64,000 bases of DNA from Dickeya undicola (GCF_000784735.1 NZ_JSYG01000017.1:124001-188000); one strand, 5' to 3'; positions 37,538-49,116 are shown, counted from the first letter of the stretch. Notes: generated by a model from the sequence alone, not told the origin. Numbers and translations are program-made.

Positions 37538-38422
37538 ATGACAAAAGTTACCGTTGCTGCCACTCAGATGGCTTGCACCTGGGATTTGCCAAAAAATATC
37601 GCCAATGCTGAAAGGCTGGTGCGCCAGGCACATGCTCAAGGGGCACAAATCATTCTGATTCAGGAACTGTTTGCCGCGCCTTATTTCTGCATCGACCAGA
37701 GCCCGGAACATTATGCGCTGGCGCAGGAGCTGGCAACCAGCCCGCTGATTAAACACTTCTCCGCGCTGGCGGCCGAGCTGGCAGTGGTGCTGCCGCTGAG
37801 TTTCTTCGAGCGCGCCAATAACGCTTACTACAACTCGCTGGTGATGATCGATGCCGACGGCAGCGTGCTGGATGTGTATCGCAAAACCCATATTCCGAAC
37901 GGCCCGGCCTATCAGGAAAAACAGTTCTTTATTCCAGGCGATACCGGTTTCAAAGTGTGGCAGACCCGCTATGCCAAAGTGGGCGTGGGCATCTGCTGGG
38001 ACCAATGGTTCCCGGAAACGGCTCGTTGCCTGGCGCTCAGCGGTGCGGAGTTGATTTTCTACCCGACCGCCATCGGTTCCGAACCGGCGTACCCGGAAAT
38101 CGACAGCCAGCCGCACTGGACTCGCGTACAGCAAGGCCATGCCGCTGCCAACCTGGTTCCGGTGATCGCTTCCAACCGCATCGGCACCGAAGCCAGCAAA
38201 TACATCGACGGTCTGGAAATGACCTTCTACGGTTCGTCGTTCATCGCCGACCAAACCGGCGCGCTGGTAGCGCAAGCCAACAAGACGGATGAAACGGTGC
38301 TGGTGCACGAATTCGACCTGGATGCTATCGCCGCACAGCGTGCGTCCTGGGGTTTGTTCCGCGACCGTCGCCCGGACATGTACGGTGTAATCGGTACGTC
38401 TGACGGCAAGACCTGGAGATAA
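37538..38422 (+). CDS. aguB: N-carbamoylputrescine amidase
   Basis: A 294-residue nitrilase-superfamily enzyme that hydrolyses N-carbamoylputrescine to putrescine, CO2 and ammonia. The catalytic triad is recognisable: Glu in IQELFAAPYFC, Lys in YRKTHIPNG and Cys in VGICWDQWFPE. Its stop is three bases before aguA, so the two form one operon for making putrescine from agmatine. The operon sits between pfkA and phoA, a location where E. coli carries sbp and cdh. Confidence 0.95.
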   Translation: MTKVTVAATQMACTWDLPKNIANAERLVRQAHAQGAQIILIQELFAAPYFCIDQSPEHYALAQELATSPLIKHFSALAAELAVVLPLSFFERANNAYYNSLVMIDADGSVLDVYRKTHIPNGPAYQEKQFFIPGDTGFKVWQTRYAKVGVGICWDQWFPETARCLALSGAELIFYPTAIGSEPAYPEIDSQPHWTRVQQGHAAANLVPVIASNRIGTEASKYIDGLEMTFYGSSFIADQTGALVAQANKTDETVLVHEFDLDAIAAQRASWGLFRDRRPDMYGVIGTSDGKTWR

Positions 38423-38425
38423 GTG

Positions 38426-39526
38426 ATGTCTGAACTGACCACGCCGTTGCAGGACGGTTTCTCCATGCCAGCGGAATGGGCACCGCACGACGCCGTGTGG
38501 ATGCTGTGGCCGTATCGCCGTGACAACTGGCGCTCACAAGGGGATGTCATTCCCGCTCAGCACACCTTTGCTGCCGTTGCTGCCGCTATTGCGCAAACCA
38601 CGCCGGTTATCATGGGCGTGCCACGCGACCAGATGGCACTTGCCAAAAGCGTGATGTCGGCTGACGTTACACTGGTGGAGATGGAAAGCGACGACGCCTG
38701 GATGCGCGACACCGGGCCGACCGTGGTGCTGAACGACGCAGGCGAACGCCGTGGCGTCGACTGGCAGTTCAACGCCTGGGGCGGTGCGCTGGGCGGGTTG
38801 TATCAAGACTGGCACCGTGACGAAAAGGTTGCCGCGCAGGTGCTGGCGTATCACGGCGATGCGCGTTATGCCGCGCCACTGATTCTGGAAGGCGGCTCTA
38901 TTCATACCGACGGTGAAGGCACGCTGCTGACCACCGCCGAGTGCCTGCTGAACCCAAACCGTAATCCGCACCTGAACCAGGCGCAGATTGAACAACTGCT
39001 GCGAGATTATCTCGGCGTCACCGCCTTTATCTGGCTGGAAGACGGTGTGTATAACGACGAAACCGACGGCCACATCGACAACATGTGCTGTTTTGTGCGC
39101 CCCGGCGAAGTAGCGCTGCACTGGACCGACGATGAAGCCGACCCGCAGTACGCTCGCTCTCAGGCAGCGTATCAGGTGCTGTCGCAGGCAAAGGACGCGC
39201 AGGGCCGGTCGCTGAAAATCTGGAAACTGCCCGCACCAGGTCCGCTGTACGCCACGCCGGAAGAAGCGGCAGGCGTGACCGACGGCAATGCCATCGAACG
39301 TAACGCCGGGTCGCGGCTGGCGGGGTCGTACGTCAATTTCCTGATCAGCAATAAGCAGGTGATTTACCCGTTGCTGGATGAACGTACCGACGACGAGGCG
39401 CATTTGCTGTTGCAACAGATGTTCCCTGACTATCTGGTCAGCGGCGTGCCAGCCCGTGAGATTCTGCTGGGTGGCGGCAATATCCACTGCATTACCCAGC
39501 AAATTCCGGCGGCGAAATCGGTGTAG
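38426..39526 (+). CDS. aguA: Agmatine deiminase
   Basis: A 366-residue member of the guanidine-modifying (PAD-like) superfamily converting agmatine to N-carbamoylputrescine and ammonia. Active-site signatures include [30 protein letters not shown] and the catalytic cysteine in [11 protein letters not shown] near the C-terminus. GGAGA lies just upstream of the ATG at 38426; a GTG one codon earlier is less likely. With AguB it completes the two-step route from agmatine to putrescine. Confidence 0.96.
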   Translation: MSELTTPLQDGFSMPAEWAPHDAVWMLWPYRRDNWRSQGDVIPAQHTFAAVAAAIAQTTPVIMGVPRDQMALAKSVMSADVTLVEMESDDAWMRDTGPTVVLNDAGERRGVDWQFNAWGGALGGLYQDWHRDEKVAAQVLAYHGDARYAAPLILEGGSIHTDGEGTLLTTAECLLNPNRNPHLNQAQIEQLLRDYLGVTAFIWLEDGVYNDETDGHIDNMCCFVRPGEVALHWTDDEADPQYARSQAAYQVLSQAKDAQGRSLKIWKLPAPGPLYATPEEAAGVTDGNAIERNAGSRLAGSYVNFLISNKQVIYPLLDERTDDEAHLLLQQMFPDYLVSGVPAREILLGGGNIHCITQQIPAAKSV

Positions 39527-39554
39527 TTATTTAATTAGTTGTTATTTATCAGAT

Positions 39555-39583
39555 AAAAGGCAGGTTTCGCACCTGCCTTTTTC
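39555..39583 (+). terminator. Terminator of aguBA
   Basis: Stem AAAAGGCAGGT / ACCTGCCTTTT with loop TTCGC, followed by TC. The A/T-rich flanks make it potentially bidirectional with the convergent phoA gene. Confidence 0.9.
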
Positions 39584-39622
39584 ATTATTTCGGATCGATG
39601 GTTACGCAGTAGGATGCCGGGA

Positions 39623-41077
39623 TTATTTCAGCCCCATCGCATTTTTCATGGTGTAGAACAGGTCGGTCTGGTCGGTCAGTCCTACCACGTTGGCAGCGTG
39701 CGGGCCATAGGCGGCGATGCGCAGCTGGGTGCCGGTGTGCCCCTGCGATTCCTCTTCTGAGTTACCGTAGCTGATGGTCATCACGGCGTTATCTTTGGTG
39801 TTCAGTGCCTGCGTCAGGCCCGGCGCTTTGGTGCCGTTTTCGACGATCTGGCTGGAGTGGGCGTGGTCGGCGGTGACGATCACCAGCGTGTTGCCGTCAC
39901 GACGGGCGAATTCCAGTGCTTTCTGCACTGCTTCGTCCAGGTCCACCGTTTCACCGAACTGGCCGCACGGGTTGGCGGCGTGGTCTTGCTTGTCGATGGA
40001 AGCCCCTTCGACCTGCAGGAAGAAACCGTTTTTGTTCTTACTCAACAGCTGAATGGCCTTATCGGTCATTTGTGCCAGTGTCGGCACGCTGGCACCACGC
40101 TGGGCGTTGGGTTCACAGGTTACTACCGGTTTATCGAGGTTACCGTGGTAGCTGGCTTTCGGCCCCTGCCAGCGCACCGGCATGTTGCCGTCGGCGAACA
40201 GGCCCAGTACCGGCTTGTTCTGGCTGGCGGCGGTAACGGCATTCATGCCGTCCAGATCAGTGACAAGGTGGTAGCCCAGCGCTTGCGCCTGCTCTTTCAG
40301 GCTCTTACCCTGATATTTCCCAGCTTTAGCGACTTCTTTGAAGGTGGCTGCGCCGCCGCCCAGCGTGACGTCAGCGCGGGTAACCAACAGTTGTTCGGCG
40401 ATAGAGCCGCGACCACCGTTTTCCAGCGCGTTAGTCGGGCATTGCTGGCTGGTTTTTTCCGGGCCGTAGCACTTGCGGGACGTAACGTGCGACACCATGG
40501 CGGCCGGTGTGGCGTCTTCCAGTTCGGCGGTGGAGACGTTGCCGGTGGCTTTGCCCGCCGCTTTGGCGATTTCAATCAGCGTCTTATGGTCTTTACCGTC
40601 GACGTCCACGCCCAACGCACCGTTGTAGGTTTTAACACCGCTGGACCAGGCAGTAGCCGATGCAGCGGAATCGGTAACGTAATCCGGCTTATGGGTTTTC
40701 TTGTCCAGTGAGTAGTGGGTGTATTGGCCGGTCAGCGGCAGTGCGTCGATGCCTTTGAAGAAACCGCCTGCACCCAGCGCGTAGTTGCGTGCCGAGGTGA
40801 TCTCAGAGTCGCCCATGCCGTCACCAATCAGCAGAATCACGTTTTTGGCGGTTTTCGCGTTGAGAGAAGCTTTTAACATCTCGGTTTGATCGGCACTGAG
40901 GCGGCGAGCGCCGCCGGGCTGGGTGATGTCGCCCTGCGCCTGGCGGTTGTAATCGGTGCCGGCGGCCAGTGCGCTGCCAGCGATAAGCGTCATCATCAGG
41001 GAAGAGAGCAGGGTTTTACTGATCAAGGTTTTGTTGATCAAGGTTTTGCGGATCAAAGCCTTACGGGTCATGGTCAT
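39623..41077 (-). CDS. phoA: Alkaline phosphatase PhoA
   Basis: A 484-residue periplasmic phosphomonoesterase. The nucleophilic Ser is in [10 protein letters not shown], metal ligands in GDGMGDSEI and TADHAHSSQ, and two cysteine pairs ([12 protein letters not shown] and one later) suggest disulfides. The signal peptide is unusual: its n-region is made of four five-residue repeats ([20 protein letters not shown]) before the hydrophobic core [14 protein letters not shown] Pho box lies 60 bp upstream. It supplies phosphate from esters in the periplasm, complementing the ugp operon. Confidence 0.95.
   Translation of the reverse strand: MTMTRKALIRKTLINKTLISKTLLSSLMMTLIAGSALAAGTDYNRQAQGDITQPGGARRLSADQTEMLKASLNAKTAKNVILLIGDGMGDSEITSARNYALGAGGFFKGIDALPLTGQYTHYSLDKKTHKPDYVTDSAASATAWSSGVKTYNGALGVDVDGKDHKTLIEIAKAAGKATGNVSTAELEDATPAAMVSHVTSRKCYGPEKTSQQCPTNALENGGRGSIAEQLLVTRADVTLGGGAATFKEVAKAGKYQGKSLKEQAQALGYHLVTDLDGMNAVTAASQNKPVLGLFADGNMPVRWQGPKASYHGNLDKPVVTCEPNAQRGASVPTLAQMTDKAIQLLSKNKNGFFLQVEGASIDKQDHAANPCGQFGETVDLDEAVQKALEFARRDGNTLVIVTADHAHSSQIVENGTKAPGLTQALNTKDNAVMTISYGNSEEESQGHTGTQLRIAAYGPHAANVVGLTDQTDLFYTMKNAMGLK
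41003..41062 (-). repeat. Four 15-bp in-frame repeats in the phoA signal sequence
   Basis: On the plus strand GATCAAGGTTTT recurs at 15-bp period, with a more divergent copy GATCAAAGCCTT. Each unit encodes K-[AT]-L-[IL]-[RNS]. Confidence 0.85.
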
Positions 41078-41136
41078 TCACTCGCAGTTAAATTAAGTAA
41101 CAAATAAACATGTGCGGTAAAACCTAGACAGAAAAA

Positions 41137-41154
41137 ATGACAGAATGATGAACG
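41137..41154 (-). promoter_or_regulatory. Pho box of phoA
   Basis: Read on the minus strand: CGTTCAT-CATT-CTGTCAT, two PhoB half-sites 11 bp apart (5/7 and 7/7). A third CTGTC follows at 12-bp spacing. The site is 60 bp upstream of the ATG. Confidence 0.7.
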
Positions 41155-41179
41155 TGGTCGGTATGGGTGGAAAAAAGCA

Positions 41180-41208
41180 TAAAAAAACGGCCCCGAAGCG
41201 GAGCCGTT
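41180..41208 (-). terminator. Terminator of tpiA
   Basis: On the minus strand: AACGGCTCCG / CGGGGCCGTT hairpin followed by TTTTTTT, 22 bp after the tpiA stop. Confidence 0.9.
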
Positions 41209-41229
41209 GTGCGATAGCAGCGGGGCTAA

Positions 41230-42030
<801 letters not shown>

Positions 42031-42141
42031 TCAATACATGGCTGCGTCAGGCAGCCAATCTGACGATGATACAAAACTGACGATAGTATAGAGTCGAAAT
42101 GGCACGGTGGCTCTGTTTTTCGTGCCTAATTCTCGATGTGA

Positions 42142-42738
42142 TCACGAATCAGATAGCGCCAGCTTAATCGGTTCAACAGCAAAAGTTAGCCCCTTTTCGC
42201 CATGATCCGCCACGACATAGCGCAATGCTCCTTCCGTTTGCTGGTAAAAGCGCTGCCCTTTGCCTTTTTCCAGCAAGGTTTCGATCTTCTTCAGGCTTTG
42301 CTCGTTGGTCAGCGACGGCATAAAGGTGCGCACCAGCGCTGCCATGTAGCCGATAGCCTGTTTGCGCCGCCCGCTCTGGTCGGTGTCTTTCGGTTTGGGC
42401 AGCCAGGTAATCTGCATGGTTTTGATCTTGCCGGTGCCTTTTTCCAGCGCGGTGGAAGAATACAGCCGATCGTTGATGCGGCTGGCGGCACGCGTCAGAT
42501 TGGGCGAGTCATCACCGGTATCGACCACCCGGTATTCACTCATCGGCAACGAGGGGTTGCTCAGGTTATAGCGGGTGCGAAACTGGACGATAGTCATGTC
42601 GAACGTAGGAGAACCAGACAGCAAATAAGGCGCGGCGGTCGGGGGTTTTTGCTGGAACAAGCCGTCACTCCTGGCAAACGGGGTGCAGAGTAGGCCAGCA
42701 GACAGGCAACAAACAATCAACAGGGCATTTTTCATCAT
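42142..42738 (-). CDS. yiiQ: YiiQ family exported protein (DUF1454)
   Basis: A 198-residue protein with a cleavable signal peptide (about residues 1-23). It matches the DUF1454 protein YiiQ that lies next to tpiA in E. coli. The mature part (FDMTIVQFRTRYNLSNPSLP onward) lacks recognisable catalytic motifs. The start is one of two adjacent ATG codons (42738 or 42735), with a TTG directly before. Function unknown. Confidence 0.88.
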   Translation of the reverse strand: MMKNALLIVCCLSAGLLCTPFARSDGLFQQKPPTAAPYLLSGSPTFDMTIVQFRTRYNLSNPSLPMSEYRVVDTGDDSPNLTRAASRINDRLYSSTALEKGTGKIKTMQITWLPKPKDTDQSGRRKQAIGYMAALVRTFMPSLTNEQSLKKIETLLEKGKGQRFYQQTEGALRYVVADHGEKGLTFAVEPIKLALSDS

Positions 42739-42882
42739 CAATTCATCAGCATCGTCACGTACCGTTGGTATGCTGTGTGATTAAAACGGGATTCGGGTTC
42801 AATTGTCAAAACGCGCGATAAAAAATGCCGTCTGACTTAAGGTAAACTCGCGTTTGTAGAACCGCTTCGGGGATGGAAAGTG

Positions 42883-43308
42883 ATGACGATACAACAATGG
42901 TGTTTTTCGTTTCGTGGCCGTGTTGGCCGCCGGGATTTTTGGTTAGGGATGGTGATGGTGTTGGCGCTAATGGTCGGGTTGTTCATGTTGGCTGGTACGG
43001 GCTGGCTGGAAACCCAGAAAGCGGCGTTCGCGCTGGTGGTGTTGATGTGGCCGCTGGCAGCGATACTGGTCAAACGGCTGCATGACCGTAACAAAAATGG
43101 CTGGTGGGCGCTCTTGCTGGTGGTTGCCTGGATGTTGGGTAACGGCAACTGGTCGATGTTGCCTCCGCTCGGTCAGTGGGGTGTAGGACGGTTCTTGCCG
43201 GTACTGATTGCCGTGATGATGCTGCTGGATTGCGGTGCGTTTGTCGGTACAACTGGTACAAACCGTTTTGGACCCGCTGCGGAGCCGTTACGACTCCGCG
43301 CTTCCTGA
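42883..43308 (+). CDS. yiiR: DUF805 membrane protein YiiR
   Basis: A 141-residue inner-membrane protein of the DUF805 family: the N-terminal FRGRVGRRDFW motif and the central LVKRLHDRNKNGWW motif are diagnostic. Three to four hydrophobic segments follow each other. GGAAAG lies immediately upstream of the ATG at 42883. Divergent from yiiQ, as in E. coli. Function unknown. Confidence 0.9.
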   Translation: MTIQQWCFSFRGRVGRRDFWLGMVMVLALMVGLFMLAGTGWLETQKAAFALVVLMWPLAAILVKRLHDRNKNGWWALLLVVAWMLGNGNWSMLPPLGQWGVGRFLPVLIAVMMLLDCGAFVGTTGTNRFGPAAEPLRLRAS

Positions 43309-43321
43309 ATGTCGACTGTCA

Positions 43322-44068
43322 TTACCAGTAGTGTTCGCTGGTCATATGACCAGGGCGACGGCGCAGGTGTTTGCTCATCTGCCGTGTGTCTTTGAGCAAC
43401 TGCTGGGTATCCCGCACCATTTGCGGGTTGCCGCACAGCATCACGTGGCTGGTCGCCGCGTCCATCGGCAGGCCGACCGCTGCTTCCAGTGCGCCGTTTT
43501 CAATCAGCGTCGGCACACGGCCGGTGAGTGCACCGGGTTGCTCTTCGCGGCTGACGACGGTCTGGATGCGCAGCTTGCCGTTATAGTGCTGTTCCAGCTG
43601 TTGCATCAGTGGTAGGTAGCTGAGATCGCGCGCGAAACGGGCGGCGTGCACCAGTACGATATGTTTGAACCGTTCCAGACCACGCCCTTCCTGCAAAATC
43701 GACAAATACGGGCCGATGGCGGTGCCTGTCGCCAGCATCCACAGCGTATCGCAGTCCGGAATCTCGTCGAGCACGAAAAAACCGGCGGCTTCTTGCGTCA
43801 CCAGTACCTCGTCACCTGGTTGGCAGCGGTGCAAATGCGGGCTGAGCTTGCCGTCTGGCACGTTGACCAGGTAAAACTCCAGTAGATTATCGCTGGGGGC
43901 GTTGACGTAGGAGTAGGCGCGCTGCACCCGCTCGCCGTCCCGTTCCAGCGCCAGCTTGGCGAACTGCCCGGCGGTAAACGGTGCCACCGGCGCTTCCAGC
44001 CGCAGACTGAATAAGTTTTCCGTCCAGTGTTCAACCTGAATAACCTTGCCGGTCACCCACTCTGCCAT
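43322..44068 (-). CDS. fpr: Ferredoxin/flavodoxin-NADP+ reductase
   Basis: A 248-residue flavoenzyme transferring electrons from NADPH to flavodoxin or ferredoxin. The FAD motif RAYSYVNAPSD (about residue 50), the GTAIGPYLSIL pyrophosphate/NADP site and the C-terminal aromatic end EHYW are as in E. coli Fpr, with matching length. It is convergent with yiiR, 13 bp away, and downstream of glpX. Confidence 0.96.
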   Translation of the reverse strand: MAEWVTGKVIQVEHWTENLFSLRLEAPVAPFTAGQFAKLALERDGERVQRAYSYVNAPSDNLLEFYLVNVPDGKLSPHLHRCQPGDEVLVTQEAAGFFVLDEIPDCDTLWMLATGTAIGPYLSILQEGRGLERFKHIVLVHAARFARDLSYLPLMQQLEQHYNGKLRIQTVVSREEQPGALTGRVPTLIENGALEAAVGLPMDAATSHVMLCGNPQMVRDTQQLLKDTRQMSKHLRRRPGHMTSEHYW

Positions 44069-44177
44069 GGTTCTATGCTCCTGTTTTGATCGCGTTGGTG
44101 TCGCAGGACTGCGCGTAGCCAGACCTTACGATACGCGATCTGTTAACAACAGTGAAACAATTCGTGCCTTGCTGTGG

Positions 44178-45188
44178 TTACAGCAAAAAGGCGTGCAGTG
44201 CCTGATCTTTGCGGTCCAGATAATGGGTAGAACTGATGCGGCGGATGGTGCGCGACTTGCCGCGGATCAGCAGGGTTTCGGTGGTGGCGATGTTGCCGCG
44301 GCGGGAAATACCGTCAAGTAAATCACCTTTGGTAATGCCGGTGGCGGAAAATATCACGTTGTCGTTGCGTGCCATATCGCCGAGCATCAGCACCTTGCCA
44401 GCTTCGATGCCCATTTCACGACAACGCGCCAGTTCCTGTTCGCCCAGCCGACGATTCTCTTCGTTGTCTTCCTTCACCTGATGACGAGCCAGCAGACGCC
44501 CTTGCATGTCGCCGTCTAGTGCGCGGATCACCGCCGCAGAAATAACACCTTCCGGCGCACCGCCGATGCCATAGAGCACATCGACTTCGCTTTCCGGCAT
44601 ACAAGTCAGAATAGAGGCGGCTACGTCGCCATCAGGTATGGCAAAGACTTTCACACCAAGCTGTTGCATGTCGGTGATAACCTGGTCATGGCGTGGCTTG
44701 GCCAGCGTGATCACGGTGAGCTCGCTAAGGGGTTTGCCCAATCGTTCTGCAACCCGTTTCAGGTTGTCTTCCAGAGGCAGGTCAAGGTCGATAACGCCTT
44801 TGGCCTGCGGGCCGACAATCAGCTTTTCCATATACATGTCGGGTGCGTGCAGGAATGCCCCTTGCTCACCCACTGCCAGTACTGCTAGTGCGTTAGCCTG
44901 CCCCATTGCCGTCATGCGGGTGCCTTCGATCGGGTCGACGGCGATGTCTACCGCGTCGCCGAGTCCCGTGCCTACCTGCTCGCCGATATAGAGCATCGGC
45001 GCTTCATCGATTTCACCTTCGCCGATCACGATTCGACCATTGATGTCGACCTGATTAAGCATGATACGCATTGCCTGTACCGCGGCGTTGTCGGCGGCGT
45101 TCTTATCGCCACGGCCCAGCCATTTGTAACCGGCCAGCGCGGCGGCTTCGGTAACGCGAGAGAATTCGATGGCTAATTCACGTTTCAT
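44178..45188 (-). CDS. glpX: Fructose-1,6-bisphosphatase class II
   Basis: A 336-residue enzyme hydrolysing fructose-1,6-bisphosphate in gluconeogenesis, same length as E. coli GlpX. The metal/substrate motif DPIEGTRMTA (about residue 85) and GGAPEGVISAA are intact. I start it at 45188 (MKRELAIEFSRV); upstream in-frame codons are not conserved. It follows glpK by 134 bp including a strong terminator-like hairpin, so it may be only partly cotranscribed with glpFK. Confidence 0.96.
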   Translation of the reverse strand: MKRELAIEFSRVTEAAALAGYKWLGRGDKNAADNAAVQAMRIMLNQVDINGRIVIGEGEIDEAPMLYIGEQVGTGLGDAVDIAVDPIEGTRMTAMGQANALAVLAVGEQGAFLHAPDMYMEKLIVGPQAKGVIDLDLPLEDNLKRVAERLGKPLSELTVITLAKPRHDQVITDMQQLGVKVFAIPDGDVAASILTCMPESEVDVLYGIGGAPEGVISAAVIRALDGDMQGRLLARHQVKEDNEENRRLGEQELARCREMGIEAGKVLMLGDMARNDNVIFSATGITKGDLLDGISRRGNIATTETLLIRGKSRTIRRISSTHYLDRKDQALHAFLL

Positions 45189-45277
45189 GAGTACCTGTCT
45201 TGAACGGGGAGTAAAGGGAATTGTCGGGGAGTTATGGTAGCACAGGCTGGGGGACGGGCGGGTGGGGGCGCGAATGG

Positions 45278-45302
45278 AAAAAAGGGCGCGGTAACCGCGC
45301 CC
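45278..45302 (-). terminator. Terminator or attenuator between glpK and glpX
   Basis: On the minus strand: GGGCGCGG / CCGCGCCC with a three-base loop followed by TTTTTT, 20 bp after the glpK stop. Confidence 0.9.
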
Positions 45303-45322
45303 GATCAAGGATTATGAGGATT

Positions 45323-46834
45323 TTACTCGTCATGATCTTCCCACGCGCGGGCGCGTTCTACCGCTTTTTGCCAGCCGCGATAACGGAAGTTGCGCTCCAC
45401 GGTTTCAATGCTGGGACGGAACTCCCGCTCGATAGCCGTTTTGCTCTTCACTTCGTCCAGATCATTCCAGAAACCGGTTGCCAGACCGGCCAGGAATGCC
45501 GCGCCCAGCGCGGTGGATTCACGCACCAGCGGGCGTTCGACGCGGGTGCCCAGAATATCGGACTGGAACTGCATCAGGAAGTTGTTAGCGACTGCGCCGC
45601 CGTCTACCCGCAGCGATTGCAAGCGAGTATCAGCGTCGGCCTGCATCGCGTCCAGCACGTCGCGGGTCTGATAGGCGATGGATTCCAGCGTGGCGCGGAT
45701 GATGTGATTGGCATTAACGCCGCGGGTCAGGCCGAAAATTGCACCGCGGGCATACGGGTCCCAGTAGGGAGCACCCAGACCGGTGAACGCGGGCACCACA
45801 TAGACGCCATTGCTGTCTTTCACCTTGGTGGCGAAGTATTCGGAATCCATCGCGTCACCAATCAATTTCAGCTCGTCGCGCAGCCACTGGATCGACGCAC
45901 CACCGATAAATACCGCACCTTCCAGCGCGTAGTTCACTTCACCGCGTGGGCCACACGCAATGGTGGTTAACAAGCCATGCTTGGAGCGCACCGCCTCGGT
46001 GCCGGTGTTCATCAACAGGAAACAACCGGTGCCGTAGGTGTTTTTCGCCATGCCCGGCTGTACACACAATTGGCCGTACAGCGCCGCTTGCTGGTCACCG
46101 GCGATACCGGCGATGGGAATACGGGTGCCGCCTTTGCCGCCGATGTTGGTCTGGCCGTAGATTTCGGAGGATGGGCGCACCTGCGGCAGCATGGCGCGTG
46201 GGATGTCCAGCACGTCCAGCATACGCTCGTCCCAGTCCAGCTTATGGATGTTGAACAGCATGGTGCGTGAGGCATTGGTGTAATCGGTGACGTGGACGCG
46301 GCCTTGCGTCATCTTCCAGATGAGCCAGGTGTCGATGGTGCCGAACAGCAGCTCGCCGCGGCGGGCGCGTTCACGGGAACCTTCCACATGATCGAGGATC
46401 CACTTGACCTTGGTGCCGGAGAAGTACGGGTCAACCACCAGGCCGGTGTTGCTGCGGATGTACTCTTCCAGCCCGTCTTTTTTCAGTTTCTCACAGATAT
46501 CGGCGGAACGGCGGCATTGCCACACAATGGCGTTATAAATGGGTTTGCCGGTTTCTTTTTCCCATACCACGGCGGTTTCACGCTGGTTGGTGATACCGAT
46601 ACCGGCCACTTCATCGCTACTGATACCGGCTTTTGCCAGCGCTTCTACCAGCGTGGAGCTTTGAGAGGCCCAGATCTCCATCGGGTCATGTTCCACCCAG
46701 CCTGCTTTGGGGTAGATTTGGGTGAATTCCCGCTGGGATACGCTGATGATGTTGGCATCATGATCCAGCACGACGGCTCGTGAGCTGGTGGTTCCCTGGT
46801 CGAGCGCGACAATGTATTTTTTTTCCTGGTTCAT
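45323..46834 (-). CDS. glpK: Glycerol kinase
   Basis: A 503-residue FGGY-family kinase phosphorylating glycerol to sn-glycerol-3-phosphate. The N-terminal ATP-binding segment [15 protein letters not shown] and the FGGY signature region ([14 protein letters not shown] and TLESIAYQT) are intact. I start it at 46834 (MNQEKKYIV), preceded by CAGGATTACG; the 36 upstream in-frame codons overlap the glpF-glpK gap and are not conserved. Its gap to glpF is 25 bp. Confidence 0.97.
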   Translation of the reverse strand: MNQEKKYIVALDQGTTSSRAVVLDHDANIISVSQREFTQIYPKAGWVEHDPMEIWASQSSTLVEALAKAGISSDEVAGIGITNQRETAVVWEKETGKPIYNAIVWQCRRSADICEKLKKDGLEEYIRSNTGLVVDPYFSGTKVKWILDHVEGSRERARRGELLFGTIDTWLIWKMTQGRVHVTDYTNASRTMLFNIHKLDWDERMLDVLDIPRAMLPQVRPSSEIYGQTNIGGKGGTRIPIAGIAGDQQAALYGQLCVQPGMAKNTYGTGCFLLMNTGTEAVRSKHGLLTTIACGPRGEVNYALEGAVFIGGASIQWLRDELKLIGDAMDSEYFATKVKDSNGVYVVPAFTGLGAPYWDPYARGAIFGLTRGVNANHIIRATLESIAYQTRDVLDAMQADADTRLQSLRVDGGAVANNFLMQFQSDILGTRVERPLVRESTALGAAFLAGLATGFWNDLDEVKSKTAIEREFRPSIETVERNFRYRGWQKAVERARAWEDHDE

Positions 46835-46859
46835 AAACGTAATCCTGTTCGGGAGAGGG

Positions 46860-47711
46860 TTAGACCTTACGGGTTTGAGCGGAAGCCGTTGTGTCGGTAT
46901 CTGTGTCTGCGGCACAGACATCGCAAGGCAGGTTACGGCCAATTAGGGTGCGATAGCCAAATGCGCCCAGACACGCGCCGACGATCGGGCCGAAAATCGG
47001 TATCAGTATATAAGGGATGTCTCGCCCGCCTGTCAGTGCGATCTTGCCCCAGCCTGCGAAATAGGCAAACAGCTTCGGACCGGCATCACGCGCCGGGTTC
47101 ATGGCAAATCCGGTCAATGGTCCCATGGATGCGCCGATCACCGCGATCAGAATACCGATCAGCAACGGTGCCAGCGGTCCGCGTGGAATGCCGTTGCCGT
47201 CATCGGTCAGCGCCAGAATCAGGCACATCAGAATCGCGGTGATGACCATTTCCACCAGGAAAGCCTGCAATACCGAAATATGCGGGTTAGGGTAGGTGGA
47301 GAAGATTCCTGCCAGGTCGAGGCTTTCCACACTGCCGCGCACCATATTGTGTGTCTGCTCGATATTGTCGAACAGATTATGGTAGAGGCCGTAGACCAGT
47401 GCGGCTGAGCAAAATGCGCCAGCGACTTGCGAGAGGATATAGGGCATCACTTTGCGGCCGTCGAAGCAGGCGAACAGCCATAAGGCAATGGTTACCGCCG
47501 GATTGAGGTGTGCGCCGGAAATCGCGGCGGTCAGGTAGATCGCCATGGCGACACCCAATCCCCAGATAATGCTGATTTCCCATAGCCCCAGGCTGGCACC
47601 CGCCAGTTTCAGAGCCGCTACACAGCCAACGCCAAAGAAGATCAACAGGCCAGTACCGAGAAACTCGGCAACGCACTGGCCTTTAAGGGTAGAAAGTTCA
47701 GATTGACTCAT
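46860..47711 (-). CDS. glpF: Glycerol facilitator (aquaglyceroporin)
   Basis: A 283-residue aquaporin-family channel for glycerol in the inner membrane. Both NPA boxes are present (HLNPAV near residue 67 and [11 protein letters not shown] near 203), the second with the Asp after NPAR that marks glycerol facilitators. Six membrane segments and two half-helices fit. First gene of the glpFK(X) unit, with a GlpR operator in the upstream region. Confidence 0.97.
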   Translation of the reverse strand: MSQSELSTLKGQCVAEFLGTGLLIFFGVGCVAALKLAGASLGLWEISIIWGLGVAMAIYLTAAISGAHLNPAVTIALWLFACFDGRKVMPYILSQVAGAFCSAALVYGLYHNLFDNIEQTHNMVRGSVESLDLAGIFSTYPNPHISVLQAFLVEMVITAILMCLILALTDDGNGIPRGPLAPLLIGILIAVIGASMGPLTGFAMNPARDAGPKLFAYFAGWGKIALTGGRDIPYILIPIFGPIVGACLGAFGYRTLIGRNLPCDVCAADTDTDTTASAQTRKV

Positions 47712-47849
47712 AATGCTTGTTCCTGCTTGTAGGCTACAGCATGGTGGTTGACGCAGGCCCTATGGGTCTGCGCGTTTCAGGCCTGTCCCGTTCGTCTTGG
47801 GTGATTCGCGGTCAGGCTCTTTTTGTATTTCGGATGTGAATTTATCGTT

Positions 47850-47869
47850 AATGTTCGAAAACGAGAAAT
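47850..47869 (-). promoter_or_regulatory. GlpR operator upstream of glpF
   Basis: AATGTTCGAAAACGAGAAAT matches the GlpR palindrome WATKYTCGWW-WWCGAWMATW at 18 of 20 positions. A half CRP site (TGTGA) lies at about 47887. The remainder of the 543-bp gap to zapB is AT-rich and has no gene. Confidence 0.8.
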
Positions 47870-48254
47870 ATCGAAATCAAAATGTGTGTGATGCGTCAAG
47901 AAAATGCGCGCATTCGCGTAATTAGTCACAAAGCCCCATTTTCTCGCCTGACGAGTGTTAACGGGAGTGTTAAATTTATTAACATTAGTAATGTTTAATA
48001 ATGATCAGGGTTATTTTTAGTCTGTGCTGATATCACATGAGCGAAAAATCAGGCAGAGTCGCTGTTTTACCGGGAGTGTGCTGGACACGCCTGATCCGGC
48101 TACATACAATTTGTCAGGATTTACGTGTCAGAGGGTTACGATCAAGGTGCCATAATAGGTAGTCTGAAGAGGACGTGACATTCTGTGGTATATCTGTTCG
48201 TGGTACATCTGCGTTAACCGGCTTATGCCGTGCGATCAAAAGGGGTTAGAAGTT

Positions 48255-48497
48255 ATGTCATTTGAAGTGTTTGAGAAGCTGGAAGCGAAAGTTCAGCAGG
48301 CGATTGACACGATCACGCTGTTGCAGATGGAAATCGAAGAGCTGAAAGAGAAGAACAATACGTTGTCGCAGGAAGTAGAGAGTATGGCGGGTAACCGTGA
48401 TGCGCTGATGAGCGAGAACGAGCAGTTAAAGCAGGAGCAACAGGTATGGCAAGAGCGCCTGCGTGCACTGCTGGGTAAAATGGAAGACGTTCAGTAA
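48255..48497 (+). CDS. zapB: Cell division protein ZapB
   Basis: An 80-residue, almost wholly coiled-coil protein ([20 protein letters not shown] with continuous heptads) that bundles at mid-cell through ZapA and positions the Z-ring and chromosome terminus. Length matches E. coli ZapB. I start it at 48255 by conservation, with AGGGG nine bases upstream; an upstream in-frame ATG at 48225 is unlikely. Divergent from glpF as in E. coli. Confidence 0.94.
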   Translation: MSFEVFEKLEAKVQQAIDTITLLQMEIEELKEKNNTLSQEVESMAGNRDALMSENEQLKQEQQVWQERLRALLGKMEDVQ

Positions 48498-48561
48498 TCA
48501 CTGAGGCCAGACAAACGGGATACGCACAGGGCGTCTGTCGACGCCCTTGGATGTTCGCCTG

Positions 48562-49116
<555 letters not shown>

